Below, one piece after another: positions 5,395 through 6,626 of a stretch of DNA of 6,626 bases (its first letter is position 1; each line of letters opens with the position of its first letter). The stretch comes from Dehalococcoidia bacterium CG2_30_46_9 (GTDB taxonomy: Bacteria; Chloroflexota; Dehalococcoidia; GIF9; AB-539-J10). Position numbers and translations under genes: made by a program. The notes below the pieces were generated by a model, which worked only from the letters and a program-made list of their open reading frames with translations, was not told where the DNA came from and searched no databases. The stretch spans positions 1-6,626 of the forward strand of contig MNYE01000138.1 in assembly GCA_001873005.1 (NCBI GenBank), in the 5' to 3' direction.

Positions 5395-5441
5395 CTCCTC
5401 GGGCTGAGCCCTCAAGGGTGAAGCCTTTTCCCTCAAGGGAA
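5379..5441 (+). repeat. Cluster of inverted repeats at and after the rplS stop
   Basis: TTCACCCT (5379-5386) pairs exactly with AGGGTGAA (5415-5422) and encloses a smaller hairpin, GGGC (5401-5404) with GCCC (5408-5411). Directly after follows a perfect palindrome TTCCCTCAAGGGAA (5428-5441). CCCTCAAGGG occurs twice (5409-5418 and 5430-5439). The left arm includes the end of rplS. The region may fold into stable RNA at the 3' end of the trmD-rplS transcript, but no U-run follows, so a classical intrinsic terminator is not shown. The composition resembles the CCCTCA-rich intergenic repeats common in many genomes (recollection, not searched). Confidence 0.55.
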
Positions 5442-5487
5442 GTTGTTTAGGGAGAGCATTTAGCAACACCCAGTTGTCATTCTGAGT

Positions 5488-5541
5488 CTGTAGTTGCCTG
5501 ATTTATCAGGCGGGAAAGCCCAATAAATTGGGCAACTACAG
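5488..5541. repeat. Double-hairpin palindromic element, copy 2 (rplS-priA gap)
   Basis: The ends are CTGTAGTTGCC (5488-5498) and GGCAACTACAG (5531-5541), an exact 11-base inverted repeat. Inside are GCCTGATTTATCAGGC (5496-5511, identical to copy 1) and GCCCAATAAATTGGGC (5518-5533, one central base different from copy 1). The six bases between the two palindromes (GGGAAA) differ from the seven of copy 1, so the palindromes and ends are conserved while the spacer is not. A run of five T (5545-5549) follows the right end, so on the plus strand this copy might also help end the trmD-rplS transcript. It contains no open reading frame. Confidence 0.85.
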
Positions 5542-5576
5542 GGATTTTTCACAGGCATTATAACTAGAAATGTGGA

Positions 5577-6626
5577 ATGAAGTATGCCGAGGTAGCAGTT
5601 AATTTTCCTGTAGTACGCTCTACATTTTGCTATGCCATTCCACCTAACTTAAATGTTGCACCAGGACAGGTAGTTTGGGTTCCCTTCGGTTCCAGAAATC
5701 TCCCAGGCATCATTGTCGAGCTAAGTGATCAACCCTCAGTTGAAATAGTCAAAGAGGTAGTTGGTGTCATCAGTGCTTGCTCTTTGCTTTCATCCTGGCA
5801 GATTGAGCTTGCTCGATGGATAAGCCGGCGTTACCTTTCGCCTCTTTTCGATTGTTTGGCTTTGATGTTGCCACCAGCCCTGAAGCAAGTTCAGGGTGAA
5901 AGTCAAAAGAGGATAAAGCCGAAATCATTCACCTGCATCAAGTTAGAAATAGGCTATGATGAAGTTGCCAATGAAATTAAGCGGCTGAATAAATCAAGGG
6001 CTATTAAGCAGGCAAGGCTTCTGGAATTTCTTAAGAATCAGACTCAACCCATTCTTCTTACGGAAGTCAGGAAACATGTCAATTGTTCTCCTAAGTCAAT
6101 AAAAGTCTTAGCGCAACGCCGTATTATTTCTCTAGAGAAGATTAATGTAAGGCGTGACCCATTAGCGCATTTCAATATTAAGCCTGAGTTGCCTCCTAGT
6201 TTGACTCTCTCTCAGGAAGCTGCCTGGAAGTCAATCCAGCGTGTCATTGCGACCCTGAGTGAAACGAAGGGGAAGCAATCTCAGTCGCCGCCCGTCTTTC
6301 TTATCTTTGGTGTCACTGGTAGTGGTAAGACTGAACTCTACTTAAGGGCTTTAGCTTTGATTATCTCTCAGGGTAAGCGTGGCATCTGTCTCGTTCCCGA
6401 AATCGCCCTCACTCCGCAAACGGTGGAGAGGTTTGCCAGCCGCTTTCCCGGGCGGGTGGGGATATTACATAGTGGTCTTTCTCTTGGGGAGCAATCCGAT
6501 GAGTGGCAGTGGATATCGGAAGGAAACTGCGACGTGGTTATTGGACCTAGAAGCGCTTTATTTTCCCCTCAGTCCAACCTTGGGCTTATCATCATAGATG
6601 AGGAACACGAGTGGACTTACAAGCAA
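5577..6626 (+). CDS. priA: Replication restart helicase PriA (primosomal protein N', 3' end outside window)
   Basis: 3'-to-5' superfamily-2 DNA helicase that recognises stalled forks and D-loops and starts reassembly of the replisome. There are 350 codons from the ATG at 5577 to the window edge, without a stop; about half the usual protein is visible. Seen: the N-terminal 3'-end-binding domain (about 1-100; AEVAVNFPV, PGQVVWVPFGSR at 29-40), a middle region consistent with the winged helix (about 130-190), Walker A GVTGSGKT (245-252), VPEIALTPQ, HSGLS, GPRSALF, and the motif II box DEEH (341-344). The zinc-binding and C-terminal helicase parts lie outside. A TAG at 5565-5567 closes the frame just upstream, so 5577 is the first ATG. 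No good Shine-Dalgarno is seen, only GTGGA touching the ATG. Two palindromic repeats (5878-5896, 6243-6283) are translated within linker regions. Confidence 0.95.
   Translation, partial: MKYAEVAVNFPVVRSTFCYAIPPNLNVAPGQVVWVPFGSRNLPGIIVELSDQPSVEIVKEVVGVISACSLLSSWQIELARWISRRYLSPLFDCLALMLPPALKQVQGESQKRIKPKSFTCIKLEIGYDEVANEIKRLNKSRAIKQARLLEFLKNQTQPILLTEVRKHVNCSPKSIKVLAQRRIISLEKINVRRDPLAHFNIKPELPPSLTLSQEAAWKSIQRVIATLSETKGKQSQSPPVFLIFGVTGSGKTELYLRALALIISQGKRGICLVPEIALTPQTVERFASRFPGRVGILHSGLSLGEQSDEWQWISEGNCDVVIGPRSALFSPQSNLGLIIIDEEHEWTYKQ
5878..5896. repeat. REP-like palindrome inside priA, linker after the 3'-end-binding domain
   Basis: CCCTGAA (5878-5884), GCAAG, TTCAGGG (5890-5896). The arms are identical to the copies at 3313-3331 and 3830-3848. 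It encodes ALKQVQG (residues 101-107), read in the same frame of the palindrome as the ALNLVQG of the small winged-helix gene. It falls at the border between the N-terminal domain and the next domain. Confidence 0.65.
6243..6283 (+). repeat. REP-like 41-bp element translated in priA before Walker A
   Basis: The element starts GTCATTGCGACCCTGAG and ends GGGGAAGCAATCTCA. Its outer arms ATTGC (6246-6250) and GCAAT (6275-6279) are inverted. The inner block CCCTGAG...GAAGGG resembles the CCCTGAA palindromes of this window, and the 39 bases from 6245 align without gaps to 3339-3301 (minus strand) with 27 identities. It is read in frame as residues about 223-236 (VIATLSETKGKQSQ), lengthening the linker before GVTGSGKT without a stop. 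The GTCATTGCGA...GCAATCTC pattern is one I associate with dispersed intergenic repeats in diverse bacteria (recollection, not searched). Confidence 0.65.

Noticed and set aside
5379..5541. CRISPR array or transposon gene in the rplS-priA gap
   Set aside because: The repeats are different short palindromes without regular spacers, and no open frame for a transposase or Cas protein exists in the gap.
6379..6597. Plus-strand frame of 72 codons in the priA region
   Set aside because: It is an out-of-frame shadow of priA, which shows Walker A, VPEIALTPQ and DEEH in its own continuous frame.

Overview
The window is a stretch of bacterial chromosome holding two divergent housekeeping gene groups. 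It most likely comes from a Chloroflexota bacterium, probably of class Dehalococcoidia. That placement is an inference from the gene order and the look of the proteins; no database search was possible. The strongest argument is the minus-strand cluster, which is a dcw (division and cell wall) cluster stripped to mraZ, rsmH, ftsA and ftsZ. All the peptidoglycan-synthesis genes that usually lie between rsmH and ftsA are missing (only 39 bases separate the two), as expected for a lineage without a murein wall.

Layout. Minus strand, in transcription order: a small probable winged-helix protein (4104-3778), mraZ (3773-3345), rsmH (about 3300-2383), ftsA (2343-1126) and ftsZ (1059 to beyond base 1; 353 codons visible, no stop). 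A promoter with a perfect TTGACA -35 box lies upstream at 4180-4151. It is flanked by G-rich, A-tailed boxes with a 10-bp period that look like MraZ operator boxes, so the cluster is probably autoregulated by its own second gene. Plus strand: trmD (4286-5026) and rplS (4993-5394), overlapping by 34 bases, then a 182-base repeat-rich gap, then priA (5577 to beyond the right edge; 350 codons visible). The upstream rpsP-rimM part of the classical rpsP-rimM-trmD-rplS operon is absent.

How the genes work together. MraZ is a transcription regulator and RsmH methylates 16S rRNA. FtsA anchors FtsZ to the membrane, and FtsZ forms the division ring. TrmD methylates tRNA at G37, RplS is ribosomal protein L19, and PriA restarts collapsed replication forks. 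All are core genes; the window contains no transposase, phage gene, CRISPR array or rRNA/tRNA gene.

The unusual content is a high density of small palindromic repeats. Two copies of a roughly 50-bp double-hairpin element with TAGTTGCC/GGCAACTA ends lie between ftsA and ftsZ (where one supplies the ftsA stop codon) and between rplS and priA. Three palindromes with identical 7-base arms (CCCTGAA, 5 bases, TTCAGGG) lie at the mraZ-rsmH junction, inside the small winged-helix gene and inside priA. A related 41-bp element of the GTCATTGCGA...GCAATCTCA type sits in frame in priA just before the Walker A motif. These look like REP/MITE-type mobile repeats, several of which have been absorbed into coding sequence. 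No new multi-gene system was found; the repeats and the operator array are the points worth following up.
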